Assembly: GCA_017520105.1 (NCBI GenBank)
Contig: JAFWRL010000161.1
Coordinates: 1-6,634 of the forward strand
Source of the DNA: Fibrobacter sp.
Lineage (GTDB): Bacteria; Fibrobacterota; Fibrobacteria; Fibrobacterales; Fibrobacteraceae
Length of the DNA stretch: 6,634 bases
Direction: 5' to 3'
The notes beneath the pieces are model-generated. The model searched no databases and had not been told where the DNA came from. It saw only the letters and a program-made list of their open reading frames with translations. The position numbers and the translations under genes are program-made. Below, in pieces: positions 6,244-6,634 of the stretch (positions are counted from its first letter, which is position 1; every line of letters begins with the position of its first letter).

Positions 6244-6330
6244 GTGTTTACGGGAGCTTGTAGAACGGGCTGAGAGGAAGTTGAAAACTTCGACCGAACC
6301 TGATTTGGATAATGCCAACGTAGGGAGGTT
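6244..6330 (+). promoter_or_regulatory. TPP (thiamine pyrophosphate) riboswitch, THI element
   Basis: The conserved THI-box blocks are present in order: TTACGGGAGC (about 6248-6257), GGCTGAGAGG (6268-6277), ACCTGAT (6298-6304) and GGATAATGCCAACG followed by TAGGGA (6307-6326). The arm 6255-6261 pairs with 6265-6271; GAAGTT (6277-6282) pairs with AACTTC (6286-6291); TTGG (6305-6308) pairs with CCAA (6315-6318). The aptamer's 3' end runs straight into the GGGAGG ribosome binding site (6323-6328) of thiS. Known TPP riboswitches bind TPP and repress thiamine genes; with this layout, blocking translation initiation is the likely mode, since no terminator stem lies between aptamer and gene. The closing P1 helix is not obvious by eye. 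Confidence 0.95.
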
Positions 6331-6333
6331 CAT

Positions 6334-6540
6334 TTGAACTCAAATCAAGTTAAAATCAACGGTGAAGACGTCGCAGCGGCAGGCATGACCATTGCCGAAT
6401 ATTTGGCGTCCGCGAATTACGATACAAAGCGCATCGCCGTTGAACGCAATTTGGAAATCGTCCCTAAAGCAAAGTACGCCGAGGTCGTTCTCGAAGCGGG
6501 GGATGTCGTCGAAGTTGTGAACTTTGTTGGAGGCGGGTGA
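6334..6540 (+). CDS. thiS: Sulfur carrier protein ThiS
   Basis: ThiS is a small ubiquitin-like (beta-grasp) protein that carries sulfur as a C-terminal thiocarboxylate for thiazole synthesis by ThiG in thiamine biosynthesis. The 68-residue product has the expected length, an N-terminal strand QVKINGEDV, the helix MTIAEYLASA, the segment RIAVERNLEIVPKAKYAEVVLEAGDVVEVVNFVGGG, and the essential C-terminal Gly-Gly end. The start is a TTG at 6334, supported by GGGAGG at 6323-6328, 5 nt upstream; no in-frame ATG offers a full-length product. Its stop overlaps the next start (TGATG at 6538-6542), so it is translationally coupled to the ThiF-like gene, and both sit under the TPP riboswitch. Confidence 0.95.
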   Translation: MNSNQVKINGEDVAAAGMTIAEYLASANYDTKRIAVERNLEIVPKAKYAEVVLEAGDVVEVVNFVGGG

Positions 6541-6634
6541 TGGCCTGCGACAAAATCCCGAACAGGGAAGATTTTAGATGTGCTCTTGTTCAAAAACAAG
6601 GCGAAGAAATTGTTCAGAAACTGGAACGAGCTAC
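6540..6634 (+). CDS. thiF: ThiF-like ThiS adenylyltransferase, N-terminal fragment (cut by window edge)
   Basis: Only 31 codons are visible (MACDKIPNREDF, then RCALVQKQGEEIVQKLERA). The pattern 'I-P-x-R-x-x-F-x-x-A-L-V-x-x-x-G-x-x-x-x-x-K-L-x-x-A' resembles the short N-terminal lead of the ThiF variant in Clostridium-type thiamine operons, just before the nucleotide-binding GxGGLGS motif, which would lie outside the window. ThiF adenylates the C-terminal glycine of ThiS and belongs to the E1-like superfamily. The ATG at 6540 overlaps the thiS stop by one base, typical of a coupled operon. The identification rests on the short N-terminus and on context; another thi gene is possible. Confidence 0.72.
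   Translation, partial: MACDKIPNREDFRCALVQKQGEEIVQKLERA

Noticed and set aside
5962..6333. Minus-strand frame of about 123 codons covering the 5950-6333 gap
   Set aside because: It starts inside the TPP riboswitch, has no ribosome binding site, and its composition changes abruptly at the GC-rich block; treated as a by-product of that block, though a gene remnant in the middle part is not excluded.

Overview
The window looks like a piece of a bacterial chromosome carrying core genes. The best guess for the host is Fibrobacter or a close relative (Fibrobacterota / FCB group). That rests on overall gene style: a Lys/Ala-rich lipoprotein with a C-terminal KA tail, weak Shine-Dalgarno sites, AT-rich spacers with TAnnTTTG-like promoter elements, and a Bacteroidota-like flavour to several proteins. 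The taxon is an inference; no marker in the window proves it. Nothing here looks like a phage, transposon, CRISPR array or defence system.

Layout. (1) Positions 1-722, minus strand: the N-terminal 240 codons of prolyl-tRNA synthetase (proS), cut by the window edge. (2) A 90-bp divergent spacer, then 813-2000, plus strand: a multi-pass membrane protein ending in a soluble DUF2914-type domain. (3) 2075-3394, plus strand: a lipoprotein with two FKBP_N-like helical repeats, a coiled coil and a thioredoxin/TlpA-like domain with a CGHC redox site. It is followed by a palindromic intergenic repeat-like element and a strong intrinsic terminator. (4) 3605-5512, plus strand: full-length mnmG (gidA), tRNA uridine-34 modification. 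(5) 5588-5893, plus strand: a 101-residue lysine-rich protein of unknown function with its own promoter candidate and terminator. (6) 5950-6240: no protein gene is supported; the stretch contains a GC-rich, hairpin-rich block of about 130 bp and a candidate promoter. (7) A TPP riboswitch (about 6244-6330) leading directly into thiS (TTG start) and the first 31 codons of a thiF-like gene, the start of a thiamine (thiazole) biosynthesis operon.

How the genes fit together. proS and mnmG both serve translation (tRNA charging; wobble-base modification) but are separate transcription units. The lipoprotein and the DUF2914 protein are both envelope proteins, and no shared pathway is visible. thiS-thiF form a real functional pair: ThiF adenylates the C-terminal glycine of ThiS, which then carries sulfur for thiazole synthesis, and the riboswitch lets the end product TPP shut the operon down.

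No clearly new biological system is present. The items most worth a second look are the FKBP_N-FKBP_N-thioredoxin lipoprotein architecture, the structured GC-rich block at about 6020-6149, and the small lysine-rich protein.
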